From positions 310,001-374,000 of the forward strand of contig JADLZK010012615.1 in assembly GCA_015847255.1 (NCBI GenBank): a DNA stretch of 64,000 nt, given 5' to 3'. The notes beneath the pieces are model-generated. The model worked only from the letters and a program-made list of their open reading frames with translations. It did not search any database and was not told the DNA's origin. This document shows, piece by piece, positions 11,801 through 23,511 of this stretch. The stretch is from Hyparrhenia diplandra (lineage: Eukaryota; Streptophyta; Magnoliopsida; Poales; Poaceae). The translations under genes and the position numbers were made by a program. The first letter of the stretch is position 1; each line of letters begins with the position of its first letter.

Positions 11801-11853
11801 GTACCTAGTTGTTTGCGCCAAGCTGCGCCTAGAGCAAACAACACGCAGACGCC

Positions 11854-13796
11854 ATGGCGGTGGCGGGCAGCAGTAGAAATAGTGATCAGCTCACACTCGG
11901 CATCATTCTCTTCTGCGCAGTAGCCGCCGCCGCTACCACCTTGATCCCTCTCGCCACGGACCCATGCACACACTCGCTGTCAAGAGGCATCCTCGCCGCC
12001 ACCGGCCTCGACGCGTACCTCCTCTCCTGCCCCGGCGACGCCGCCTCCGAGGCTCCATTATTGTCGCAGGGCAACGACGCCACGAATAAGAGTTCTGGCG
12101 GCGGCGGGAGTTCTGGCGGTGGCGGGGAGCACGACGACCCATTGTGACCGACCTATGCGTCAAGGGCGAGCTCCGACCACACGCGCTCGAGCCCTTCCAT
12201 TGCTGCCCGCCGACGTCCGCGTCGGATCCCATCAACTTCACGTTGCCGGACCCGGCCGAGCCGCTCCGGACACGGAGGCCCGTGCACGTGGTCGGCGCCG
12301 AGTACATGGCCAAGTACGCGCGGGCCGTGGCGCTGATGAAGCAGCTGCCGGAGTCAGACCCTCGCAGCTTCTACCAGCAGGCCAACGTGCACTGCGCCTA
12401 CTGCACCGGCGCGCACCGGCAAGCGGGGCACCCGGAGCTGGGCGTGGAAATCCACTTCTCGTGGCTCTTCTTCCCATTCCACCGCGCCTACCTCTACTTC
12501 TTTGAGCGCATCGCGGCCAAGCTGCTGGGGGACCCCAGCTTCGCGCTGCCCATCTGGAGCTGGGACGTCCCTGAGGGCATGACGGTGCCCGAGGTGTTCA
12601 CCGACAAGGCGTCACCACTATACGACCCTTTCCGGGAGCCGAGCCACGCGCCGCCCAAGGTTGTCGACCTCGACTACATTTGGGGAGTCGAGAAGAATTT
12701 GACCGACGAGCAGCAGATCCTGCTAAACCTCCGGGTCATGTATAGACAGGTGCAGTACTGCATCCCACGTCTGCCGTCTTTGTTCATATATCTTCCTCTC
12801 AATCTCAGTCTCATGCTTTGCTTTGAATAATTAAGAGGGTGCCTGCATGGCTAAGTGATTTGCTATTTGGTTTGGTAAACTTTTCAGATGGTTAGCGGCG
12901 CACCGTCGTCCTCCCTTTTCTTTGGGCAGCCCTACCGGGCCGGCGACCCATCGATGCCAGGTCCAGGCACGGTGGAGTGCGCTCCGCACAACACGATGCA
13001 CGCGTGGACCGGCAGCAGCTCGCTTCCCAACCTCGAGGACATGGGCGCCTACTACACGGCCGGCCGCGACCCGCTCTTCTACCCGCACCACGCCAACATC
13101 GACCGTCTCTGGGAATGCTGGCGCGACATCGCCATCGAAAACCGGACCCATGTGGACTTCAGTGACCCCGACTGGCTCGACTCGTCCTTCCTCTTCTACG
13201 ACGAGGAGGGCCGCCTCGCGGCGCATCACCGTCCGTGATGTGCTCCACGCCCGAAGCTTGGCTACACGTACGGCGATGTCGGCCTTCCATGGCTCAGCGC
13301 GCGGCCGCCGGCCACTCCTGGTGTCAACCCCAAGGGTGGTGCTCGTCTGGAGTCCGTCCGCTTCCCGGTGTCCCTCGACGCGGCTGTGACAGCGGATGTG
13401 AGGCGTCCGAGGGCGCAGCTCACCGGTCGTCAGAAGGAGGTGTTGCTGGTTGAGGGCATTGAGATGGACACCGCGGACTTGGTCAGGTTCGACATGTACG
13501 TGAACGCGAGGGAGTACCACAAGGTCCCGCCAGGAGGGAGGGAGATGGCCGGGTCCTTCGTTACCCTAAAGCATCCGGGCAAGGAGGGAGTGCTTCTACG
13601 GACCAGCATGAGGGTGGCAATGAATGAGCTGCTAGAAGACACGGGAGCCGAATGGGGACGGCGGTGTGAGTATCACATTGGTTCCAAAGTGAGGGGACAT
13701 GTTACGATCGGAGGTTTGAGAATCGTGTACATGGACGAAAGTGATGATTATTTGATCGGGCAGACTATTCCTAATAAATCATCTTTACAGTTTTGA
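11854..13796 (+). pseudogene. Polyphenol oxidase (tyrosinase-type), two exons, three frameshifts
   Basis: A plant polyphenol oxidase: a type-3 copper enzyme that oxidises o-diphenols to quinones. About 600 codons, the normal family length. Exon 1 is 11854-12749 and exon 2 is 12888-13796, separated by a GT-AG phase-0 intron at a position I recall from other grass PPO genes. The start gives a hydrophobic segment at residues 15-33, then a Gly/Ser-rich linker. CuA histidines are at 12390, 12453 and 12480 (HCAYC; IHFSWLFFPFHR). CuB histidines are at 12987, 12999 and 13086 (HNTMH; FYPHHANIDR). DWL (13165-13206) and KFDV-like (13485-13570) domains follow. Breaks: one base missing near 12135 (stop at 12145), one extra near 13216, one missing near 13250; the last two cancel, with a stop at 13236 between them. 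All catalytic residues remain. It could be a young pseudogene or an intact gene with consensus errors. Confidence 0.88.
12750..12887 (+). other. Intron of the polyphenol oxidase gene
   Basis: 138 bp beginning GTGCAG and ending TTTTCAG. It joins codons in phase 0 after LRVMYRQ and before MVSGAPS, restoring continuous PPO homology. Confidence 0.85.
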
Positions 13797-14420
13797 TTCG
13801 TTTTTACTTGTGTTACCGTCACGTTTGGTAGCGCTTAGATAGCAGCTTCACAAGCTGAAAAACAGCTCGCTCAGCCAAACGGACCAAGGCAGAGCGGCTT
13901 CAAGCACCGAGTGCCGAAAACCAGCTGAGACATCATCCATCTCGCGGTGAAGCTGCAAAATCGTGTCTTCACCCCGCCTCTCCCTGACCCGTACTCACAT
14001 TGCCCTCTAGAAACCACAAAATTACACCGAAATTGCCCCCGGTACCCTTTTCTCCATCTCGCATCGCCCCGGCCTCTCTCCCTCCCGTAAAAGCACGCTC
14101 TCGGCGCCGCCGCCGCCACCCTCCAGCCATGGGTGAGCCCTCGCCGGAACGCCATGCTGGGACGAGAATCAAGTAGATCGGGTCTCCATCAAAGGCGATC
14201 CAACCGTTGGTTCCTCTGCGGCTCCAATCTCCACTCTTTCGCTCGGTGGCGGCCGGAGCTTCTTGGCCCAACGTGGGTCAAGCGGTGCCCCTCCCATTGG
14301 CGGATCTTGGGCCGGCGTGGGTCCCAGTGCACCCCCGGCACCACATCATTGCCTTGGTATGACTTGTTCTTTTGGATCCATTGTTTGACTTTACGATATA
14401 TGCTTTGCAAGTATGTATAA
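13797..14420. other. Unassigned, probable transposon-derived segment
   Basis: 624 bp downstream of the PPO stop. A short inverted pair, CGTTTGG (13831) and CCAAACG (13877), plus repeated AGCTG/CAGCT motifs resemble the end of a small DNA transposon, but no second terminus or target duplication is visible. The GC-rich ORFs on both strands are not conserved-looking. I see no gene. Confidence 0.3.
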
Positions 14421-14689
14421 GCTGTCTCCCACCTATGCACTCCACATACTTTAAGAGAGAAGGCACTACATCATTGCCTTGGTGAGGATCCAAAAATACC
14501 ACATATGAGAGACTTAAAAGGGTCATACAATGGAAACTCTGAGTTTTATTTTGAAAATATTGAAAACTCCGAACAGAGGTGAATCAAAGAGCTTGAGACA
14601 TAGTGCTTGACTAAGTTGTTCTATCTTTCAATCACCCAAGATTTTTAGTACAGATAAAAGCCCCATATTTTTAGGTAACTAGTGGAAAT

Positions 14690-14708
14690 GCACGTGCGCC
14701 ACGCACGT
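14690..14708 (-). terminator. Helitron 3' hairpin
   Basis: Eight-base-pair perfect stem around a 3-base loop, 7-8 nt before the CTAG end of the minus-strand Helitron. In this family the hairpin signals the end of the transposed strand. Confidence 0.85.
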
Positions 14709-16987
14709 GTCCGTAAAAGCTCTCTTTGAAAGGCGGAATAATAATAACATCTTCTAGCTGCTAGATGTAATTCTCTAAACTCTATTTTGATCTTTGAGTT
14801 AAAATTTGCTTTTTTTTTTCTATAACACATAGTTACTACTTAGAAAGTAAACTTCATTTTAGTGGACAGGCAAGTATGGCACACACGTTTCTATAATAAT
14901 AATAAAAAAAAATCTCTTTTGTAGCTAGTACAGAATTGAAAATATTTTGTTAAGACTCATTTTAAATCAAAATCTAATGGTCCTTAGTCTCTTATAGCTT
15001 GTTTATCTCTATTCAAATTTCTAGTAAATGACCTTCTCATGGTTTTATCCATGTGATCAATAGTATAATGATTTTGCCTACCTCTTATGATTTGTGCTCT
15101 TGTATATTTCAGGCGATAACCAAATCACGTCATAACGCACATACATTCTTTGTAGGGGACGTTTAACATTCATGTCATGAACTCTTACTCACTTTACAAC
15201 GAATGGCAAATCAACCAGATATGAGAATATTCAATGCTAGAATTAGAGTCATGCTTGTTTCTCATCTACTATGAACAATTCAACATTGTGGGTCACATAT
15301 AATTGTTACAATTGGAGTATCTATGTATTACAGGATGCTCGCTTAGAAATTTTCGACTTTCATATAATATCTTGATAGAATTCCATGTGCTTATGCCACA
15401 TTATATTCAATTATCTTTATGTTTTTTGCAATTTGAAGATTTCAAGATAAAAAAATAACTGCATTAGTAGTATGTAATAGGCAACAACAAAGGGAGCTAA
15501 GGTTGTAGAAATAACATTTGTGCAGGTGTGACTTCAATAACTTGCGTGGCAAAGTAGAATAATTTTCTATGGTCTTCACACCTCCAGTATCACCAGGATT
15601 AGCATTATTGTACTTGTCTTCAGCTATTAATTTATCGGTCCTAAACACTATCCAATGAATATATTCAACTACTCTTTAGTTTCACGCATCAACATTCAAC
15701 AATTCTATTGGTTGGTTTATCATAACGCAATAACAATATAACAATATAACAATAACTATAATCCTATTTGCAGTAGAACTTTTATTCCATTGGCTACAAC
15801 ACAATATGCCTCGGGGCACACAGCACATGATTTGTAAAAATATTTCAATATTTTCTCTAATGATTATTTATTTCAAACAATATTTTACAAAAAACAGTGG
15901 AAACGAAAAATTTTTAAACAAAAAGTGTCAACCAAAAAGTAGTTCCCAATAGGAGAGACAAATATAATGAATGTATACTCTGGAGCAGGTGCAAGACCGA
16001 GAACAGTTCCACTTCCCATAAGTAACAGCCTAATATATAAAGAACCTTTACCAGTACCTGAAAGCATAAGATATTTGATAACCAATTAAACCATGATCAA
16101 AAAGTAATGGATACAGCACTACAAAAGTACCCAGAGTTTGTATCCAGTGAATTCACCCATCTCTTATTTTCTACAACAGTTTAGTTTACTGCATCAACAA
16201 ACTACTCAACAGAAGGTGCACGCACAAATCTCAGCACCTGCATATTCTTCTGGGAAAAATAATTGGATGGATCCATCAATTTTCTTATATATACCTTATG
16301 GCCTCAAAAAATCCGTATAAATTAATCAGACTCAACATCATTTTACCGCAAACAATAGAATATTTATGCCTTCCAAATTAATCTGATCTACCACAGAATA
16401 TACGAAGCAAAGAGATCTATATATCCTACTGACCTGTCCATAACTTAGGACTCATATAAAAGATGGAATCAGCATAATAAGTCCATAAGGAGTCATGCGG
16501 CCTTCAGAAAAGTCCCCATCGGTCCCGCACTTTACAATATACGTATAATCAGTTTGCACAATCGCAACCAAGATTTTTCAAATCCAAATCAACTGTTTCA
16601 GATGTTTGCTCTGTTAAGGAAGTGCCCTGACATCAGAAGATCATAATTGAAATTAGGACACGAACACAATCGTGGAGAATTCAGTGCAAGCAAATACGAT
16701 GACAGTTACATACCAACGACACACATGCTAAAATTGAAATGTCATACGTGTAATTGCTTGCTAAAGAAGCTCTACGTTCAGTTAAAGGTCTGGCCATAGG
16801 TGGGAGTGATGAAAGCAAATACAACAATTGAAAGCGTCATTACCCTTTTGAATAACACATATACGATTTGTGTGTGCTACAATTCTGATCATGAATCCAA
16901 TAATTACCTCCAAATAACAGTATTTTAGTTTAGGGAGATTAATGCACATGTAATTTGAACAGATACGAATACACAAAGCCAAATAAC

Positions 16988-17600
16988 TTAAGTAGGTTTC
17001 GTGAAGGGGTGGGGGCAAACCTGTCTGGTGCTCGTCGAAGTCCAGCATGACTGCCAATGTGGAGGTTGCCGCGGTACATCAAGATCGTCATCATTCCCCA
17101 GGATCCGTGCCCGTGCCACCCTTCCGTGCACATGTGCCTCCAGGAAGCCGTCCTCTGGTTGACCAGATCCGCCGGTGGCCTCCTGCATGCGGTTCAGGGA
17201 AAACAATTTCGGAAATTTATCCCTGCGCCAGACTCACCATTAGCGCTTTCGCACGTGGCCTTCAGGGCGCGGTCCGTCATTGTATATTGCCGGACGGAGC
17301 GCTGCCCTCTACGACGTGCCCCCGGCTTGCAATGAGAGGTGTGGACGCCAAAGCCACGATGAAGTTGCAGGCACACCGCGGCGATCTGATCCGTGTAGCG
17401 CCGGCGCAACTGCTGTGCGAAGAGAGTAGCGCGAGGAACGTCTCGCGAATCGCGCGGGGGCTCGTTAATGAGTTTCGCCGAGGAGGCCAGACACGGACGT
17501 ACGGAGGGTACCGCGCGGTAGTATCGCGTCGTATCGGGATGGCTCACGTCGCTTCGGAGCCGCGATTGCTGGCAACGCCCGCGGCGTGGATCTCATAAGC
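16988..17600 (-). other. Possible captured gene fragment in the Helitron
   Basis: GC-rich island, unlike the surrounding AT-rich Helitron body, open in more than one frame on both strands (minus 16988-17206, minus 17194-17547, plus 17047-17598). I cannot recognise the source protein. Capture is inferred from composition and Helitron context only. Confidence 0.35.
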
Positions 17601-17898
17601 CCAAGGAGTGAAACACCCCGTAACCTAAGGTCGGTCCATATCTGAGAGCCATCGGATGGGATCATCAGTCAAATCTAACGGATAAGATCGCAACACGTGT
17701 CCATCAATTCCTTCGCTCTTTTATAGTATAGAGATATAGGTGAGTTGGAAGGTTGGAATGGTTTCACCCTTTCTTGGAGAAGAACTTTTTATCAATGATC
17801 ATGTGTACTTGTGAGTGGATAAAACATTGTAGCAACTCCTGATCCATTGTCAAGTTTGGCTTTGCTAGGGACTAGCAAAGGTTAAGCTTGGGGGAGCT

Positions 17899-19299
17899 TG
17901 TTGACATCTCTTATTGAATACTTTTTTATATGTCAACTAAACATGAAATAAGGGCATAAAATGAATATCCACATAGACATAGGGCTTATACTAACAATTT
18001 TCACGAGTTTTGGTGAATTACATATTTTTTAGGGATTAGACAGGAAAAGCCCATTGTTTAGAAGCCCTATGACATAAAGACGTATCTGTAACATATCTCA
18101 ACTTGATGCCCACGTAAGAACATTCCAGAAGATACCGGAGACAACACGGAAGAGGCTGGGACCCACCTGGCAGTGCCAGAGGGCGGCCACGGCCTGGGCC
18201 CACCTGTCAGCCACACCCATCTATGTCGGTTCCAAACCGCCTATGAGGAGCAATCCTATCCATCAATCAAGGTCGGTTTGATCCGATGACTATGATTCAT
18301 CGTCTGGGGCTATATAACAAGACCCCCTGACCCCAGGGTGAAACCCTAACGGATTATCAATTCATTCAAGCCAGGCAGAAGTAGAAGAGAGCTTCTCCAC
18401 CAGAGATTAGGATAGCTACTTGTCTAGTTCTAGTTCTTCTAGTTCTAGTTCTTCTAGGTAGATTAGCAAGTCAGATTCAAATAGAGCTGGGTGTTGCCAA
18501 CCCAGGATTCTCGATCTTCAAGTTATTACGGTATTATCTTGTATCCATGACATTATTCTATTTCAATATTAAGTATTGGTTTGCTATGTTCTTAGTTTAT
18601 TCTAGTAGTATATTTGATATGGTCATGATTAAGCGTGAGTTCATGTATCTATTCGTAGAGCGCCTAATTCAAATCTCGAGTGGGTTAGGTGATAGAAATA
18701 ATTATGTAAGCATGGTGCTTAGATATGATCTATCTGCGGATGCATCTTATAATCGGGTTGTGTGGTAGATCGTGGGTGTGATATTCTGTTGAGTCCTTTG
18801 TAGTCCACCCTCGGTTATAAGACTAGTTGAACATGGTTTTGAGGATTATCTTGTTTTGTTCTTGATTCTCCCCATAAATCTTCAGGATGCATAGATTCAT
18901 GGTTGTTATGTTGTATATGATAATATATGACCTAGGGTAGATGTTTGACTTAGTAGATTTAATGCTACATAAGAATTCTATCTCTTAACGTAAGTCCACG
19001 TTAGTTTGAGTAGTGAGTAGTCTATGCCTACATCTCTGTGTGTTAACTTTGCCTTTGTTTATCACTTATTATATCATTATTGGCCTACCCCTGCTAAAAG
19101 AAGTGTTAGTGACCGAATCTCTCATAAGTATGCTAGCTAATAATCGTATCAGCCATCCTTGTATTCCTCTCTGTGGTAGAATTATAAATGATAGACCTGG
19201 ATCCCTCCTAGTGAAATGTGACAGGTGTTATTTTATCTGTGCGCTTGCGGATAATTCAATGATAGATATATTTGTTTTAGAGAAGATTGCAAATCAGCA
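17899..19299 (+). repeat. 3' LTR of the Athila-like remnant
   Basis: Starts TGTTGACATC directly after the polypurine tract. It shares blocks with the reverse strand of 26063-27597, such as the '...tgcgcttgcgga' block near 19235 and the 'gagtcctttgtagt' block near 18791. The probable end is AATCAGCA at 19299; that boundary is approximate. Confidence 0.6.
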
Positions 19300-19475
19300 C
19301 AATCACATGTAGCACATATAACATTTCTAGCATTACTGGCGGGGATGATAACCTAGCCTATGTTAAAGCTATGAGATGGAGAAACACCGAGTGTCTCTAG
19401 CTCATATGGCCTTAGGTGAGATTAACTCCACCTATTGGTTGTAGTGATGTTAAGAGGTACCAACGGGGTTCGAAA

Positions 19476-20751
19476 CACTACCGGTTCAAAACACCGACGG
19501 TGATTTGAGGAGAGACCGCCGGTTTGCTATCAAACCGGCAACACTGCGTCCGAACACGCCGAAAGTGATCCATGGACCGGCAGCATTTTGGATCAAAGCA
19601 ATGCCGGTTCGAAGTCACCGACGAAGTTGACATCGAGAGCACCGTCGGGCTTTAACGAACCAAACGTAACCGAGGAGATAACACTATTGGGTTAGATTGT
19701 GCCCCGATGCTGTATCGAAGAGCTAACAATGTTGGTTTACTTTGGACCCGTCGCTGAACTTTACATGAATGAACATTGTTGGTTGATTTCAACCCGACAG
19801 AGTTATTAGAGTGGACACTATCGGTTGGTTAATACAACCCGACGGTGATGTTTTCGTCATCGATGATGGTTTGTAATTTAAACCGATAGTGTTTGGTGTA
19901 GTTACACTACCGGTTTGTTTCTCATTTCTTGTCGGGCCCATGCCACCCGGCGTTTTTGTTTTAAATTTTTTGAATTTATTTGAAATTCAGCTCTTTTTAA
20001 ACCCATAAACGCATCATATATACATTAAAATCGACAAAACATTACATGGTTCAACGGTTACATACAAATAACTCCGTCTAATGTTCTATAAAATTGAGCC
20101 TAGGACATCAACTTCCAAATAAGAAAAACAATGACAATAGCCATAACCGAAATCAAGACATCTTTTATAGGCCAAGTCGCAATTCTCCTAATCTTCATAT
20201 CTATGGAGAGAGGCTTCTCATCAATCTCTAGGGCTGCTTGATAGTCAAAGTTTTCACCATAGTAGGCCCCAAAGCTTCAACTTACGTCTTGTATTTTTGT
20301 AACAATTACCGGGGTAGCGGAGACTTGAGTAGAGCAATCTTCCCGGGTTCGATAGATCCCCGGCACTTGACCAACATGCACTACATACCACGCCATGGTT
20401 TTCCTATACATGCAACCAAAATAGGATGTTAATGCTATGTCATTCGAAATGTTGTACAAATAAGATTTTGAACACCACAAACTCATGAATTTCAACATCT
20501 ATCTCATTTCAATCACACTTCGAGCATTAGTATGTCTTCAATCATACTGTAAATGACCATAATGTTTAAATCTAATTTGTTCACCATAGATTAAAAAACA
20601 TTTGCTACTATATAAGGATCTTTGAACAGTTCGAAAGCAAAATCTAAATAGAAAAGGGAAATAGCAGGTTGGAGTTATCAACACGGGCATTTCAACGAAC
20701 AACTCAAAGGAAGTGACCGTCGCACTCACCGAGCTTCCGGCAGTCGGCGCG
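19476..20751. mobile_element. CACTA-type transposon, left terminal region
   Basis: Starts CACTACCGGTTCAAAACACC at 19476 and continues with a dense array of short, both-orientation motifs (CCGACGGTG, ACCGGCAGCA, ACACTATTGGGTT, CACTATCGGTTGG, CACTACCGGTTTG) to about 19950. Such subterminal arrays are the hallmark of CACTA transposons. AT-rich sequence follows without a transposase frame. The other end is probably 34736-35480; the space between is filled by later insertions. Confidence 0.6.
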
Positions 20752-23449
20752 TGTAACATCCCAGATGTTAATATATAATAAAAAAAATAATCAAGCATCA
20801 TCGGCATTGCAAAGCATGCATGTTTGAATAACCTCCTATGCATTAAGTAAAATAAGTTTATTTATTTAGCAATTGTTTGAGCTCGGGGTTAGAGTGATTT
20901 TATTTTGATCACATGTATTTGATCCTAATTATGTGTTTGGGTGCTTGTTTTATATTTATGATTTGATGGTTTGAAAGTTTATTAAATTCAAGTTTGAATT
21001 GGATTTTCGAAAACCCTATTTTTCATGTCCTAGTTTTACCCCCCTTTTCAATTGCTTCCAATTTAAGCCAAATTTGACAAATCTTCCAAAAGGTGGTTTG
21101 TAGAGTTTTTCTTTGTGTACATTTTTGATGTACAAAGTTTTTCAAGTTTCTTTATGATTTTTAAAAGTAATTTTGAATTCAAATTCAAATCTTTTTGTCC
21201 CCTTTTCAAAGTCTATTTCGAGGCCGATTTTGAAGATGTTCCTTTTATGAAATGTGTAGAGCTTGAAAAGTTGAGAAAAGTTTGTTCTTGGAGATTTTTG
21301 AGTGTAGTTCAAATTTTGGAAGTAATTTGAGAAATTCGATGTTAGGGTTTGAAAATCGAGTTTTGAGGGGGACCGGCGTGAGCGATTGAAGCGACTCACG
21401 CCGGCCGCCCATCTCGGCGCTTCGCGCCGGTCCCGTCGTCGACCACGCCCGACTCCACGCTTCGTGTCGTGGTCATCGCCAGCGTGTCCGCCATCGTGTC
21501 ATCGCCGTAGCCATCCATATCGGCGCCGCCGCCGTGAGCGAGGGCGCGGGCACCACGCTCGTCGCCGTGGCGCCTCGCCATTCTCCGACCGCCCGTAGGT
21601 GCCACCTCGCTTGGCGTGTCGTTCGTGTAATTATCGTGTCCTCGACTTCGTTCATCCATATCAGCAGCGTAGGGCCCCGACGGCGTTGTGTTCGACTTGA
21701 AGAGCATCCGGCGCCGGCCGACCACCGCCACCTTCTTCTATAAATTGGCGACAACCATTCCATCTCTCGCCTCTCGCTCTTTGACTTTGTCGCAACTTCA
21801 TTGCGCTTCGAGCTCAAAACCCCAATCGGCGCGGAATCACCCACCCGGCGCCATCTTCTTCCTCTCGCCGGAGCTCGCGCGCGAGTCGGGTCGCCATCGT
21901 CGCGTCGCTACGCCCGAGGGGTCGGACACGCCCCGAACGCCGCCTCGACCACCGGAGACCGCCACGAAAGCGCCGCCGTCGTCGACCATCAGCTCGATCC
22001 GTCTTCGACCAAACCACCATGAGCATCGTGTTCCCCGTACCCTAGCACAGCTATAGGACCCTTTGATTTGAGCTTTTGACAGCGTTGATATCGCGAAAGC
22101 GTCAGCGCCGCCGACTTCCGCCATGGCCGCGCCGCGCGCATCGGTCAGCGTTCGTTTTAAGCTAACTTAGGGCCATTTAGTTGGGGGCTCGGGTTCGCCG
22201 ATGGTCTTTGGGTAGCCGGTGCCTGTCTTGGCGGAGATGGCTCCGACGAGCCTCGCCCGTCGCGTGCGCGCCGCCGGGCCGCCGTCGTCGCGGGTGGGTG
22301 TGTCCCGAATCCATTTGTCGTCGAGTTTGTGGGCTAGATCGATCCGCCTTGGCGCCCGAGGGCCGTGTAGAGCCAACCGGCGTCGCGAAACCTCGCCGCC
22401 GGCCGCGAGGAATCGCCGGTCAGCCGGTCGCGCCGCCGCCGTCAACGCGGACACGCGACAGGCCGGCCTGCCTTTCGGGCGGGCGCTAGCGACGTGAGCC
22501 GCAGGCGGGTCGAAGTTGGGCGGATTCGGCCCAATGGCGATTTCAATTCAAATCTCGTTTTTTTTTCTATTTTTACGTTTCTATGAATAGTGCGGTTCTT
22601 TTCAAATTTCATAGGAATTTATCTAGAGCTTGGAAAATTATGAAAATTTTTTGTAGGTCTGTTTATGAGGTGCTGTTTATGAGGTCTAGAATATAGGAAA
22701 AATTTCAAACTTGAGTTTTGACTGTTTTGTTATGTTTTAAAATTAGCGACTTTTATTCAAAAGAGAGTCTTTGGTGATTTTATAAAATAGTCTATATTTC
22801 CAAAATTCTTGAAAATTTATTTTGAACTGTTTTATGATAGGACCTATTTGTAGAAAAAGTTTGGAGCCATTTTGAGATGTTTTATTTATTTATTTTTTTT
22901 GTGCTTTATTTGTTCATTAGAAAAAAGTAAGTGTGTTTAGGGTCTAATGACTTAGACTTTGTGTGACTTTTGGGTTGTTTTGTGAATCGTGGATCATGAC
23001 CCTTTCAAATGGTCCTTGAGAACTCCTTTGGCAATGGTGATGATATCTTATAGAGTAGTTCAACGAGTTGGTTTTATTGGGTTGCAACTTTTATCGTGAA
23101 GGAAAGTTGTACTCAAGTGTTTATCATTTCATGCATCCATCAAGCATCATGTTTACGATTCTTTCATGCTAAAGCATGCATCATTATTACGTGTAGTGAG
23201 CGAGTGATGTGGTTTTACGATGACCAAGCTTTGGAGAAGGTGCATCCACCCGAGGTGTTGGTGTCGATCGGTGTGACGTGGATGGTCCAACCGAATCGAC
23301 TTTCCACGCAACAGGCAAGCCCGGTGCATAAACCTTTCTATGTTTTGAAAATCTTTATTACACCTTAAGTCTAGTGTAATGTGCATTAAGTTGATAGGCG
23401 TTGTTTGATACCGTTGTTGCATGACTACCTTGATCTGATTATTCCGGAT
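20752..23449 (+). repeat. Left arm of a 2.7-kb inverted repeat (Gypsy-type LTR sequence)
   Basis: Begins TGTAACATCCCAG, a Gypsy-type LTR start. It contains a TATA-like CTATAAATTGG at 21739 and a GC-rich leader region (21400-22500), and is repeated in inverted orientation at 23512-26062 plus 34575-34735. The arms differ by scattered substitutions and indels, so they are not one sequence read twice. No real ORF; the GC-rich open frames are shadows. Confidence 0.75.
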
Positions 23450-23511
23450 GTTAACCCACTAGAATAAGCGTAAATGTGTTTTCAGATGGAATGGTTGATC
23501 TTTATTACATG
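23450..23511. other. Spacer at the centre of the inverted repeat
   Basis: 62-bp unpaired centre between the two arms. The decamer 'gaataagcgt' occurs in the spacer (23462) and again at the start of the right arm (23518), a microhomology that may mark the rearrangement point. Confidence 0.6.

Larger units (their letters stand above)
14679..17734 (-). mobile_element. Non-autonomous Helitron, 3056 bp
   Basis: On the minus strand it begins TCTCTATACTATAAAAGAG (17734 downward) and ends CTAG at 14682-14679. A perfect GC hairpin, CACGTGCG-TGG-CGCACGTG, lies at 14690-14708, just before the CATTTCCA spacer. It sits between A and T (14678 A; 17735 T), the standard Helitron target. There is no Rep or helicase frame. 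Most of the interior is AT-rich; 16990-17600 is GC-rich with open frames and may be captured host sequence. Confidence 0.88.
14421..19299 (+). mobile_element. Athila-like LTR element remnant (interrupted)
   Basis: Interior fragments at about 14421-14678 and 17735-17898 flank a Helitron and join into sequence homologous to the reverse strand of 27600-27830, including 'gttctatctttcaat' near 14618. A polypurine tract 'aagcttgggggagct' (17884-17898) leads into an LTR at 17899. No coding sequence and no 5' LTR remain. Its left limit is uncertain. Confidence 0.65.

Noticed and set aside
21396..22497. Multiple GC-rich ORFs (and mirror ones at 24400-25600)
   Set aside because: Shadows of GC-rich LTR sequence in the two arms of the inverted repeat; frames are not shared consistently between the arms.
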